Assembly (NCBI GenBank): GCA_019918135.1
Contig: WBZZ01001089.1
Span: 62,501 to 126,500, forward strand
Length of the DNA: 64,000 nucleotides
Source: Paulinella micropora
Taxonomy: Eukaryota > Cercozoa > Imbricatea > Euglyphida > Paulinellidae
Direction: 5' to 3'
A model generated the notes under the pieces. The model did not search any database. It had not been told where the DNA came from and worked only from the letters and a program-made list of their open reading frames with translations. Both the position numbers and the translations under genes were made by a program. This document shows, one piece after another, positions 20,711 to 32,600 of this stretch. Numbering within the stretch: the stretch's first letter is position 1; every line of letters begins with the position of its first letter.

Positions 20711-21725
20711 TCACGTTTTCCCGGAGATGTTACTGAGCGAGGCCGGTAGCGGGGGCGGTGACGGCGGCTCCAGCGGCGGCGGCAGGAGGTCTAGGGGCGG
20801 GGACTGCAGAACAAAGTCGGGCGGCAGCTCCGGCTGCCGCGGCGGCAGCGCCAGCGGCACCAGCGGCGGCAGCAGCAGCTCCAGTGGCGGCGGCGGCGGC
20901 AGTTCCAGTGGCGGGCTGTGGGGCTGTCGCTTTCTTTTCTTGGGGCGGGGGGGCAGGAACCGCGCGTAGCAAATGGATCCCGCTGCGTGGCGGAGCGCCA
21001 AGGCCGACCTGCCGCGCCAGCCGGCCCCCGCGCTGACGGCCGACATGATGTAAACGTCGCCGTGGTCCAGCTGGATGCTCACCTCTCTGCCTACGGGGTG
21101 CCGGCCGAAGTACCAGTGCAAGTACAGGCCCATGGCGGCGCCGAGCCTCGCACCAATCACGCCGGCCAGGCCGTCGTGGCCGTGCGGCGCCATTCCCTGG
21201 CGGCGGTTGTTCGAGTACAGGTTGCCGCGTGCTGGGCAGTCCCGCGCCTCCGGGATCAGCCCCTCAATCCCGCGTTTCAGCCGGGACAGCAACGGCAGGA
21301 TCCCGAGCGGCACGGCGCCGTCGGCCTCGCCGAAGGCCAGGGTCTGGCAATTTTTTGGGGGGAGGCTGAGGCCCCCCCCCGCACGGGGGCGGGGCTCGCT
21401 GGCCACTTCAGCGCTAGCAACTCGTCTTGTAGCAGGCTGCAAGCACCCGCTGGTAACGGCAAAAACCTAAAGCCATGGACCCCAACTCCATGAAACGCCA
21501 TACGCCACGCCTAATCAACAACACGCAGGCGTCGCCTTCGAGCGACCGGTCGCCGGGCTCTAGCCCTAGTTCTTCCAGGTCGAGCAAGCACGTCTGCCAC
21601 CTTAACAGCTTGGCCCTTGCCGCGATCGCGCGTATAGTTTCCTCCGTAAAAGAATCAGAGAGGGCCGCGCAGGGCTCGAACGACACGGTCACGGTGCTGA
21701 ACATTTTTGAGGCCTTCCTCTTCAC
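20711..21725 (-). pseudogene. AlkB-like 2-oxoglutarate/Fe(II) dioxygenase, frameshifted
   Basis: Three minus-strand frames line up as one protein: 21725 to about 21475 (N-terminus), about 21475-21370, and about 21370-20711. The core holds the small-residue turn GNLYSN, a metal-binding His/Asp region (PHGHDG), the strand VIGARLGAAMGL, the sequence LDHGDVYIMS and the distal LRHAAG. This order is typical of AlkB-like oxygenases found in giant viruses and eukaryotes, which hydroxylate or demethylate nucleic acids. HGHD in place of the usual HxD may be an indel. The second frame change coincides with a G/C homopolymer at about 21370, so a sequencing error is possible there. The C-terminal tail is Pro-rich. 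Family call is good, activity doubtful. Confidence 0.6.
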
Positions 21726-22270
21726 AACTAGATTCTACTGTAGGGGGGTCGGGGAAGAGAAGAAGAAAAAGAGGGTCTGCTGCTTTTTTGGGTCTGGTAA
21801 GTTTTTTTCTTTGTTTCCAAACAAAAAAACAAAAGGTATGGGTGTGTGGTACAGGCCGATTGATTGCAACGAGAAATGGCGCGCGACTGCTACATACAAA
21901 AAAAAGGCTTCGGAGAGGCCCGCCCCCCCCCCCTCCCGCCCTTTCTGCTCTCTAGTGGCCTGCTTTTTTGTTTTATTCTTGCCAGCGGCCCCCCCCCTCC
22001 CGCAAATACCCGCTCGGCCCCCCCCCCTCCCTTCCCTCTTGATCCTCTTCTCTCTTGGGGAGAGGGGTTGTAGACCTTTTTTCTTCCCCTACCCTCCCGG
22101 GTTCACTTCTCCCTCCCCCCCCCCCCTTTCCTTCCCTTCTTCATTCCTTTTCTTCGAATTCCACCCGTGACCGCCCTTTTTTTCCCCCCCGCTCTCTCTC
22201 GCTTTTCTCTCTCTCTCTCTCTCATCGCCGCTCCTTAACCTTGTACCAACAAACCCCCCAAGAGCGGCGA
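21726..22270. other. C-run-rich intergenic region
   Basis: Several C-runs of 7-10 bases and pyrimidine tracts, ending in (CT)n before the ATG at 22271. No gene seen. Confidence 0.7.
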
Positions 22271-23280
22271 ATGCAGGGCTCGGCCGGTTTGCCCGAGCCC
22301 TGCCGTGTCAACTGGGCTGTACCGACAGCGGCGCCCTGCGTGCCCGCCGCCACCTCATTTCGCGCTAGATGCCGGTGCACGCAAGGTGCTGCTGCAGAGG
22401 CTCATCTGCACCCCACAGGCGCTAATGCGGACAGTAGACGACCTACTGGCCCAAGGCTGGCAGCACTGCCCCGGCGTTGACTGGGCGATGCTGTGGTGCA
22501 TCTTCCACAAGAATCCGCACGGCATCCGGAGTGTGTGCACCAAGGGCCGCAAGATCGCGTGGGTGCGGGGGCAGCTTCTCGCGGGCCTGCTGGCCAGGCT
22601 AGGCGCCGAGCCCACCGAGTACGCCGCCCGCAAGACCAGCGCCGAGCAATGGACGTTTGTGCGCGGGGTCTGGGGCCGCGCGGCGCTCCACGCCCAGGAC
22701 TGCCTGCGGGACGTTTTCGAACAGACCACGCGAGCCGTGCACCGCAAGGTGTTGGCCGCACAAACGCGGCGCGTGGCCGACGCGCTGCGTCTGTCGCAGG
22801 CCCTGGCCGGCGACCGACTGTGTCTGCGCCTGGTCCCGCGCGGGGCGCAGCCCGTGCAGGAGATCCCGTTGTTCCTGGACCGCGCAGCGCTGGACCGCCG
22901 TGTGCGGCTGTGGCTGCGGCTGTACCGCTGTACAGGAGCTGAGCACGCGCTCAACTGGGTACGGGACGACGACGGAGAGTTGATCGAGGCCACGCCCGCC
23001 GACGGGCGCGACACAAATGTACTGGCCACGCTGCCCGGTGTCGTAGATGTGTCGCCCGCCTCGTACGTTATTGTGTCGCTCGTGCGCAAGGGCGACAGCC
23101 TGTGCGGGCTGCGCGCTTGTGCCGGCCCTGGGTACTGCGAGGCGGACTGGAGCGGGCTCGACAGCGGCCGCGAACGCTGGTACACGCACGAGCTCGCGCC
23201 CTGGTGTATACAATGTCTGCGCTGGCCCGCGTGCGTCGCCCGGGCTGGTCGGGCAGTACCTGGGGCCCATACATTTCTAG
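22271..23280 (+). CDS. Unknown Arg-rich virus-like protein, about 320 aa
   Basis: The main readable frame runs from about 22340 to 23280. An ATG at 22271 in a neighbouring frame gives a plausible first 30 residues, so a frameshift near 22350 is likely. The protein has about 320 residues, is rich in Arg, Leu and Trp, and has paired Cys near the C-terminus (GLRACAGPGYC, then WCIQC). Reading past 23280 gives only low-complexity sequence, so the true end is probably there or slightly earlier in another frame. No family recognised. Confidence 0.45.
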
Positions 23281-23632
23281 CATTGGCTTTTTTTGTTTGT
23301 CCGCGGGACACTTCCCCCACACCCTTCCCTCCCCCCCCCCCTTCAGGGGATGCAAAGGGGAAGGTTTGGGAAGGGGGGGGGGGGGAAAGGGAGAGAGGGT
23401 CGCAAAAATCTTAGGAGCTATTTTGTAGCAAAGTGATTTATACGACGTTCCTTTGTTTCTTTTTCCTTGCCACAACCCCCCGCCACGAGATCGAAGAAAG
23501 GATGGAAAGGGGGGGGGGGGGGGAGGGGAGGCGTGAGGTCGCGGAAAGAGGGGAGCGAAACAAGGACTGCCTCTGGGAGTGTTTTACAAATAAAGAAAAC
23601 ATACTTTAAGAAAAGGCACAAGAAAACTTTGA
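23281..23632. other. Intergenic with C- and G-runs
   Basis: C-run at about 23332, G-runs at 23374 and 23510. No gene seen. Confidence 0.7.
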
Positions 23633-25798
23633 TACAAGTCGCCTCTTCTTGTGCTTGCGAATCCGATGTATACCATCTCTTATGGGATTTACGAGCTTCG
23701 GAATAGCGTAGCTATTTGCTCCGGCGAGACGGTTTGTGTCTGGGCCGGGCTCTGGACAGACTGCTACAATCTGAAACTGCAGTTTCCTTCCTGGGTAAAC
23801 GTGGCTTCCCGGTCTACTGCCGATAATTCTACTAACCAGTACTGTGGTTGCCGCCGTGAAAATTATGTTCCTTACTACTCTGCCGCCAACACCAGAACGT
23901 TTGCGATGGGCTGGGATCTTGCTGCAACGAGGTCCAGCGTCGATAATGGGGGATTCAATAGTGCCGCTTTAGATATGGCGGGCTGCCAGGGGCCCAAGAC
24001 AAGCTTAGAATGTGACGCAAGCTGTGCGCCGGGCTGGTATTTTTACCCGATCCCAGACTGTCCGCTATTTCAACAGTTTCCTTATCAGACGACGTCTGTC
24101 CCCGTGTATGGCACGTGGGCGGAACTGCGATGTGATCAGCGGGTGTCGGCGTTGTGCACGAGCACCACCTGCCATCCGAATGCAACGTGCTCGTATGACA
24201 GCGGAGGCTACGCTCTGTGCACCTGTAACGTTGCCGCCTTCCGGCAAAACGACCCGGCCGCCCAGGGCTTCGGCACCAACGGCTGCAACCGCATCCCATG
24301 CCAGTGGGAGCTCCTGCGCGGGTCGACGTTCGGCTCGCAGTGTAACTACCTGGTACCTGACGGCCCCAAGTGCACGCTGTTCTGCCAGGCGGGGTATAGG
24401 GACAACAACAACGGGCTGGGCGTCGCGTACACGTGCCCGCAGGGCCGGCTGCTGCCGGCCGTCAGCGGCGGGCTGCGGTGTGTCGCCTACCAGGAGCAGG
24501 ATATGCTGGCTGGTCTAGGCAGGCTGCAGTACGAGAGTTTGTTGATGGTTCCGGGCGCCGAGATGCAGTGGTACCAACCGCAACTGGCGCTGGGCGACCT
24601 GGACAGAGACGGGCTCGACGATTTTGTAATGACGTACCGCAACGGGCCAGAAAGCTGGGCCGACACCTACGTGTTTGTGAGCACGACAGCTAATAATTCA
24701 CAAATTTATAAGCACTTGTTCAAAGGTCACCTACTAAGCCAGCCGCTAGTCTAGTACCAGGGCGCTATTTGGGGCTTGAATGATTGGAATTGGGTACAAG
24801 CCAGCCGTTGGGACTGGCCGCCTCCCGCTGGCACGGACTGGGGGTACGTCAGCGTCAGTGCCCGCTCGATGTATTTCGAAACTGCTGATCGCTGCCCCTT
24901 TATGTTTTCATCCGTGCCTGTGCGGGACAGCCTTTTGTTTATGCTGCTTCCCTGTGCAAGATCGACGTTTTTGTTGTCACCCAAAGAGCTCGTGGTGCCA
25001 TACCGCCTGTACAACTTGTCCAACGGCAAGGCGATATTAGGCAGCGGGTCAGTGCCCTGGGCCAAGGCCAACGACCCGCCGTGGGGCTCGCCGCTGTGGC
25101 AAGAAAACCCTACCGGCTTGGGCCTGATGGGCCAGTGCAATGTTTTGGTTTGGCTCGAGAGCACGGGTGTCTTAGGCCAGCGGCTGTTGTGGTCGACCAC
25201 AGACCTGATAGTGCAGTGCCTTTCAATCCCGTCCGCCACGGCAGCGTTCGCGGTTACGTCGACCGGCTCGCTGCTGTTCATCTCCACTACGGGCGACCCG
25301 CGCAACGGCACGTTCACTGTCGACGAGATAGCCACGGACGTGGGTCAGGTGCACTACTGCAGCGGTAGCGCCAGGCCCAAGCTGCGGCTCGCGGTGTTGA
25401 GCCCCAGCGGGAGGGCCGTGCGAGTGCTAGCCCAGAACCCGTGAACGAGCGCTCTGCCTTTGACACCGTGGCTAGCCTACCGCTGCAAGGATCGTCCGAC
25501 ACGGTGTTCATGCGCGTGGCGTGCCTGAGGCCGAGTCTCAATGAGCGCGACGACTACAACCTGTTGATCGCCCGGCTGCTGGCCGGTCAGACGTCGCTGA
25601 ACCAGTCTTCGTTCCTGATACGCCTGCCAGTGACACAAACTACGGGCGGCAGCGCGCTGCGGTTGCTGGACCGCTGCGCTTTTGTCAAATGTACCGCCAA
25701 TGCCACGTGCGAGCTGCTCAACACGTGGCCGCGCTGCCGCTGCGCCGCGGGGCTCGTCGGGGACGGCGTGCGTTTCTGTGTGCCGCGCCCGCCGGTTT
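23633..25798 (+). pseudogene. Large EGF/FG-GAP surface glycoprotein, broken
   Basis: One frame runs 23633-25444 apart from a TAG at 24752-24754, then shifts by one base at about 25440 and continues to 25800. Visible modules: a Cys/Trp-rich N-terminal region, an EGF-like domain (from CTSTTCHPNATC), a Cys-rich region, an FG-GAP-like calcium motif (LGDLDRDGLDDF), a beta-rich middle, and a C-terminal EGF-like domain (from CAFVKCTANATC). Several NxS/T sites are present. No signal peptide is seen at the ATG at 23666, so the 5' end may be missing. The protein ends exactly where LINE copy 1 begins, so the insertion probably truncated it. A cell-surface or virion attachment role is likely from the modules. 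Confidence 0.6.
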
Positions 25799-28700
25799 GA
25801 GCACCGTAAGCTTGCGCAAGCACAATGATGACATTGTATGAGGCCTAAACCCCCGAAGGGACCTAGCCCGGGCTATGCAACACTGGACGGCTATGACGGA
25901 ATGCAGTCACCGATACGGACTAGAGGAAGATTAGTCCAATTTTTGACTGCACAGGAGCGATAGATCGCAAAAGAGCAACGAGCTACGCAGGACGATAGCT
26001 TGAAGGAAAGGGATTTGGATTGGGGATGTGAAAAACCCAAGGCGCGGAAACATATGAACAGAGAACGATACCATGCCGCGAGCCCCGCATTCGATTGGTC
26101 GAAGGTGGCAGGTCCATCCGTTGTCCTCGATTTGAAATTTGAGCACATTAAATCGGTTAGTCTTGTAGGCTCGTGCATCAAGAATGTTTTCCTCGACCGG
26201 GCACGTGAGCTCGATCAGTATACATATCTTGGTAGACAATGACCAGACAACAATATCGGGGCGGAGGTCAGTGACACAGATGTGGACAGGAAAGGCTTGC
26301 TCAGAACCGGTGTACTGGATTTGGAGCTGCCAATCGTTTGCGGTGTCAAGCAGGCATGGACGATGAAATGACTGCCCTTTAGACTTCTGCTCGCCCTCTT
26401 TCACAAACATAGACTTTGATTCATTTTCGTCTATACGGGGGCGTTTGTTATGGCTCTCGATGTGTTTTTGAAGGGGAGCTTCAATAGTGCCGAGCACAGA
26501 GTCGTGACGCCAGGTGTAACGGCCTTGTTTGAGGGCAACATGGCAACCGGAGAGGATGTGACATAAATGTGCTTGACCAGAACAGAGAGCACACTTGTTG
26601 TTGGGAATGATTCCCCACAGACGTCTAAGGTCGGGGGTAATAACCGAGTTTGTGCTTGCGTTGATGACCCACGAGATTAAACGGGGATTACGGGTTCCGA
26701 TGAGGCGAGTCCAGGAGAGATCAAAGGGGCATGCGTCTTCAAAACGAAGAAAGCACCCTTGCATGGCTTTGTCCATGTCATGCACTGTGGTTGCCTCAAG
26801 TATTGTCTCAGCAGCTAATTCTAAAATCCTGTCTTTGCGGTCTGTGATGGAATGTTCTTTTGGGTAGCGACCATGGCCAAGTCCGAGATGATCGGATTGG
26901 CCTCGATGTTTGAATTCAAAATCAACTTGTGCCTCAAGCTTTTCGAGCACAGGCTCTGGTTTCCAGATAGTTCGAAACGTTTCGTGTTTCGTCAGGTTCA
27001 TCGCATAGATGGACGAGAGGTGTTTATCTGGGCAGTACTTCAGCATGTGAGCACGGTTGATTTGAAGTCGCTGGTAAAAAGAGACGATGGACTGGAGCTG
27101 TAGACCGAATCTCGAGCGTGGGCGGTAAAGGCAGGAGATCAGAGCTCTTTTGTAGATATTGACCCATTTTTTGAGGAAGCGGGTCGCAATTTTCTCAAGG
27201 GTTTTGGCGAAAGATAAGCAGAGGTCATAAATGAGAAATGGCCAGGCAAGTGACTGGACAGCATACTGCTGGTAGAGCCAAAGTTTCATAAAGCCATTGA
27301 TCGAGCAGCTAATAGTATCGATGGCTTGCATAGAAAGAATGAACTTCTTTTGGATTTCTGCGCGTTGTTCGTTTTCGTTGAGGTCATGGTAGACAATCCA
27401 TCCGAGGTCTTTGAAAGGCTTGTCAGCGATGAAGTTAATTGGTTTGCCAGTAATAGTCAGGGCGGGGTCGAAAGGTGGGAACGAAATCGGCATTAATCGT
27501 TTGAGACCCTTATGGTCGTCGGCTTTAGTCCAATATTTGAAAGCAAGGCTTTTGCATTTGGGCGGTTTCGCGGCCATTGTTCTGGTCCATGACAGAAATT
27601 TGTCTATCATGTTGATGGACGATTGACAGTGTTTCGTGGATCGGCTGTGTAGTTTGAGATCGTCAGCATAGGCAGCTTCGTGCACGATTACTTCATCCGT
27701 TGAGGTCTTATGTTTGAAATGGTAACCGTTGTTTTTGGTCAACGATGATAGGAGGTCAAGTAGTAGATTGAAAACTATATTGAAAAGGAGAGGAGAGATG
27801 CAGCATCCTTGAAAGACGCCCACAGCAAAAACGAAGGGTTCTGATGACCATTCTTTCCCTTCGATTGTGGCTACTAAGAGTTCGTAATATAAGAAGATTA
27901 TGCGTGCAAGCATAGGGGGCACGTGGTACCACCAGACGCTTCCAAAAGCGTTTTGTAGGTCAATCCATGCTATGACCAGTTGGCGATAGTGATCTTTTGC
28001 ATTTTTGATGGTAGCCTTTGTGGCAGCAATGTGTTCGGGGCATCCTGCAACGTTACGGAGGAAACCCTTTTGTTTTGCTCTGTCAAAGTATTTGTTATCC
28101 AGCAGAAAACTCTCTAGGCGTTTTGACCACAAAGAGAAAAATACCTTACCCGAGCAGTTTGTCAGAGCGATCGGACGATAGTTTGAGGCCTGAAGTGGAT
28201 CGCCGTCCTTATGAAGGAGGGAGATAGCAGCGTAGGCCCAGCTGTTAGCTACATCAGTTGTCCAACACTTGACAATGAGTTTGTGTAAGAAAAATAAAGC
28301 GGTGGGAAGTCTCTTGTAAACAAGGTAGCTAATACCATCTCTGCCAGGGGCTGCACCATTACGCTTAGCGAGCACAGATCTTTTGGTTTCCGAGAAGGAC
28401 GGTGGCTTGAGGTCAAAGGGGACAGTTGGGCGAACCATTTCAGGTAAGGGCACGTAGGTTTGTTCACGATTAGCCGTCTTTGTACAGGTTGGGAAAGTAG
28501 GAATCACAGTCTTTTTTGGATAGGGAGGAAGTGGTTTGGGTTGAGGGGGGATGAAACAGATTTTTTTGGCAAACTTATGAGGGTCAATTCGGAAGCGTGT
28601 ATTGCTTGTCGTTGAGCGGAGCTTAAAGTTGCTTCCTTGAGACGACGGCGGAGGCGGTTACCGGTCTTCAATAATACTCGCCAAGTTTTTTGCAGGCTTT

Positions 28701-29669
28701 TTGCAACAGCAGCTGGAATTGAACGTGCCCTTTTGAGATCTCGCAGATGTCTCTTTTGGACCAGTTTTTGTTGTCGGTTTTGCGTGAGTTCTGTTTGGAG
28801 CCGGATTACGTGGCGGTTTTTTCACTCATGAATTTGTTCTTCTGTTTTTGTTTGAGGTACCCGTTGTGATATGAAGTCGTAGAGATATCTTTCAAATTTC
28901 GCTACTGCTTCGTCACACGACAGGCGTTTGATGAGAGAGGAGGGGAGGATGAGAGGGAGTGCTGATTGGAGTTCTTCTTCAATGCCTTTCCATTCGCTTG
29001 GTGTTGATGGCAATACCAGGCGTTTTCTTCTTTCGGTTGGTTCTTTCGGGGCACTTCTTGTCCGATGGACGAAATGAGAGTATGTCTCGGCGTCAACACA
29101 GTGGGTGGAATCCAGATTTATAATGCCGGGTTGCGACTTGTAGTCCGGATGGACGTGCGCTTTTGGACTCTTCTTTTCGAGGAGGCCCGAAAGATCTTCG
29201 TAAGGGTGAACATGAGCAAAATCTTCTCCAGGGGGTTCAGGCGGTGCAGAGCACGCACTGGGAGGGTGACGGCGGCCACTCCGGAGGGAATAGCGGTGCG
29301 TCGGTAGGTTTTCGCATGTAGTTTTTGTAACTTACAGCTTAACTTAGGGGAAGCAAGCCTCTTTGTTTGAGCCAGGGTGGTCAGCCCAAGAAGAAAAAGG
29401 AGAAAGGTTTGGTTGCCGCGCTTTATCGCCGCAACGGGGTCACATATGGATGAGATGTCGCAAAGGAATGTAGTCCTTGCAAAGGAACGCAGTTTCACAT
29501 CAAACAGTAATTTGTGTACTGTGCATGTGTTCGGGATGGGAATCACGGGTAGACTGTGTTCTGGAAAAAAGAAGAGGAGGAAGGACGTTGAAGAAAAAGG
29601 CAATCTAGGAATGGAGAGTGGGGAGGATAAGGAAGAAGAGAAAGAAAAGGAAGCCGTTAGTCCAAGTGT
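25796..29669 (-). mobile_element. RLE-class non-LTR retrotransposon, copy 1
   Basis: About 3874 bp, lying on the minus strand with its 3' end at 25796. The 3' UTR is short (about 130 bp) and has no poly(A) tail. It abuts copy 2 head to tail: the sequence TTTGAGCACCGTAAGC starts both. Copies are nearly identical, so the pair is recent. The 5' part (about 29316-29515) shares a repeated leader with copy 2; 29516-29669 is not present in copy 2. Confidence 0.85.
25931..28999 (-). pseudogene. Reverse transcriptase/endonuclease ORF of LINE copy 1, frameshifted
   Basis: Same protein as copy 2, but two extra T in a T-run at about 28560-28566 shift the frame and split off the N-terminal part (28508-28999). 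The remaining 858-aa frame retains the reverse transcriptase and endonuclease domains. A single small indel separates this copy from an intact frame. Confidence 0.85.
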
Positions 29670-32600
29670 TTTGAGCACCGTAAGCTTGCGCAAGCTACAA
29701 TGATGACATTGTATGAGGCCTAAACCCCCGAAGGGACCTAGCCCGGGCTATGCAACACTGGACGGCTAGTATGACGGAATGCAGTCACCGATACGGACTA
29801 GAGGAAGATTAGTCCAATTTTTGACTGCACAGGAGCGATAGATCGCAAAAGAGCAACGAGCTACGCAGGACGATAGCTTGAAGGAAAGGGATTTGGATTG
29901 GGGATGTGAAAAACCCAAGGCGCGGAAACATATGAACAGAGAACGATACCATGCCGCGAGCCCCGCATTCGATTGGTCGAAGGTGGCAGGTCCATCCGTT
30001 GTCCTCGATTTGAAATTTGAGCACATTAAATCGGTTAGTCTTGTAGGCTCGTGCATCAAGAATGTTTTCCTCGACCGGGCACGTGAGCTCGATCAGTATA
30101 CATATCTTGGTAGACAATGACCAGACAACAATATCGGGGCGGAGGTCAGTGACACAGATGTGGACAGGAAAGGCTTGCTCAGAACCGGTGTACTGGATTT
30201 GGAGCTGCCAATCGTTTGCGGTGTCAAGCAGGCATGGACGATGAAATGACTGCCCTTTAGACTTCTGCTCGCCCTCTTTCACAAACATAGACTTTGATTC
30301 ATTTTCGTCTATACGGGGGCGTTTGTTATGGCTCTCGATGTGTTTTTGAAGGGGAGCTTCAATAGTGCCGAGCACAGAGTCGTGACGCCAGGTGTAACGG
30401 CCTTGTTTGAGGGCAACATGGCAACCGGAGAGGATGTGACATAAATGTGCTTGACCAGAACAGAGAGCACACTTGTTGTTGGGAATGATTCCCCACAGAC
30501 GTCTAAGGTCGGGGGTAATAACCGAGTTTGTGCTTGCGTTGATGACCCACGAGATTAAACGGGGATTACGGGTTCCGATGAGGCGAGTCCAGGAGAGATC
30601 AAAGGGGCATGCGTCTTCAAAACGAAGAAAGCACCCTTGCATGGCTTTGTCCATGTCATGCACTGTGGTTGCCTCAAGTATTGTCTCAGCAGCTAATTCT
30701 AAAATCCTGTCTTTGCGGTCTGTGATGGAATGTTCTTTTGGGTAGCGACCATGGCCAAGTCCGAGATGATCGGATTGGCCTCGATGTTTGAATTCAAAAT
30801 CAACTTGTGCCTCAAGCTTTTCGAGCACAGGCTCTGGTTTCCAGATAGTTCGAAACGTTTCGTGTTTCGTCAGGTTCATCGCATAGATGGACGAGAGGTG
30901 TTTATCTGGGCAGTACTTCAGCATGTGAGCACGGTTGATTTGAAGTCGCTGGTAAAAAGAGACGATGGACTGGAGCTGTAGACCGAATCTCGAGCGTGGG
31001 CGGTAAAGGCAGGAGATCAGAGCTCTTTTGTAGATATTGACCCATTTTTTGAGGAAGCGGGTCGCAATTTTCTCAAGGGTTTTGGCGAAAGATAAGCAGA
31101 GGTCATAAATGAGAAATGGCCAGGCAAGTGACTGGACAGCATACTGCTGGTAGAGCCAAAGTTTCATAAAGCCATTGATCGAGCAGCTAATAGTATCGAT
31201 GGCTTGCATAGAAAGAATGAACTTCTTTTGGATTTCTGCGCGTTGTTCGTTTTCGTTGAGGTCATGGTAGACAATCCATCCGAGGTCTTTGAAAGGCTTG
31301 TCAGCGATGAAGTTAATTGGTTTGCCAGTAATAGTCAGGGCGGGGTCGAAAGGTGGGAACGAAATCGGCATTAATCGTTTGAGACCCTTATGGTCGTCGG
31401 CTTTAGTCCAATATTTGAAAGCAAGGCTTTTGCATTTGGGCGGTTTCGCGGCCATTGTTCTGGTCCATGACAGAAATTTGTCTATCATGTTGATGGACGA
31501 TTGACAGTGTTTCGTGGATCGGCTGTGTAGTTTGAGATCGTCAGCATAGGCAGCTTCGTGCACGATTACTTCATCCGTTGAGGTCTTATGTTTGAAATGG
31601 TAACCGTTGTTTTTGGTCAACGATGATAGGAGGTCAAGTAGTAGATTGAAAACTATATTGAAAAGGAGAGGAGAGATGCAGCATCCTTGAAAGACGCCCA
31701 CAGCAAAAACGAAGGGTTCTGATGACCATTCTTTCCCTTCGATTGTGGCTACTAAGAGTTCGTAATATAAGAAGATTATGCGTGCAAGCATAGGGGGCAC
31801 GTGGTACCACCAGACGCTTCCAAAAGCGTTTTGTAGGTCAATCCATGCTATGACCAGTTGGCGATAGTGATCTTTTGCATTTTTGATGGTAGCCTTTGTG
31901 GCAGCAATGTGTTCGGGGCATCCTGCAACGTTACGGAGGAAACCCTTTTGTTTTGCTCTGTCAAAGTATTTGTTATCCAGCAGAAAACTCTCTAGGCGTT
32001 TTGACCACAAAGAGAAAAATACCTTACCCGAGCAGTTTGTCAGAGCGATCGGACGATAGTTTGAGGCCTGAAGTGGATCGCCGTCCTTATGAAGGAGGGA
32101 GATAGCAGCGTAGGCCCAGCTGTTAGCTACATCAGTTGTCCAACACTTGACAATGAGTTTGTGTAAGAAAAATAAAGCGGTGGGAAGTCTCTTGTAAACA
32201 AGGTAGCTAATACCATCTCTGCCAGGGGCTGCACCATTACGCTTAGCGAGCACAGATCTTTTGGTTTCCGAGAAGGACGGTGGCTTGAGGTCAAAGGGGA
32301 CAGTTGGGCGAACCATTTCAGGTAAGGGCACGTAGGTTTGTTCACGATTAGCCGTCTTTGTACAGGTTGGGAAAGTAGGAATCACAGTCTTTTTTGGATA
32401 GGGAGGAAGTGGTTTGGGTTGAGGGGGGATGAAACAGATTTTTGGCAAACTTATGAGGGTCAATTCGGAAGCGTGTATTGCTTGTCGTTGAGCGGAGCTT
32501 AAAGTTGCTTCCTTGAGACGACGGCGGAGGCGGTTACCGGTCTTCAATAATACTCGCCAAGTTTTTTGCAGGCTTTTTGCAACAGCAGCTGGAATTGAAC

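Noticed and set aside
22355..23320. 321-aa minus-strand frame opposite the gene at 22271
   Set aside because: Arg/Ser-rich composition typical of antisense in GC-rich genes; plus-strand reading has better residue balance.
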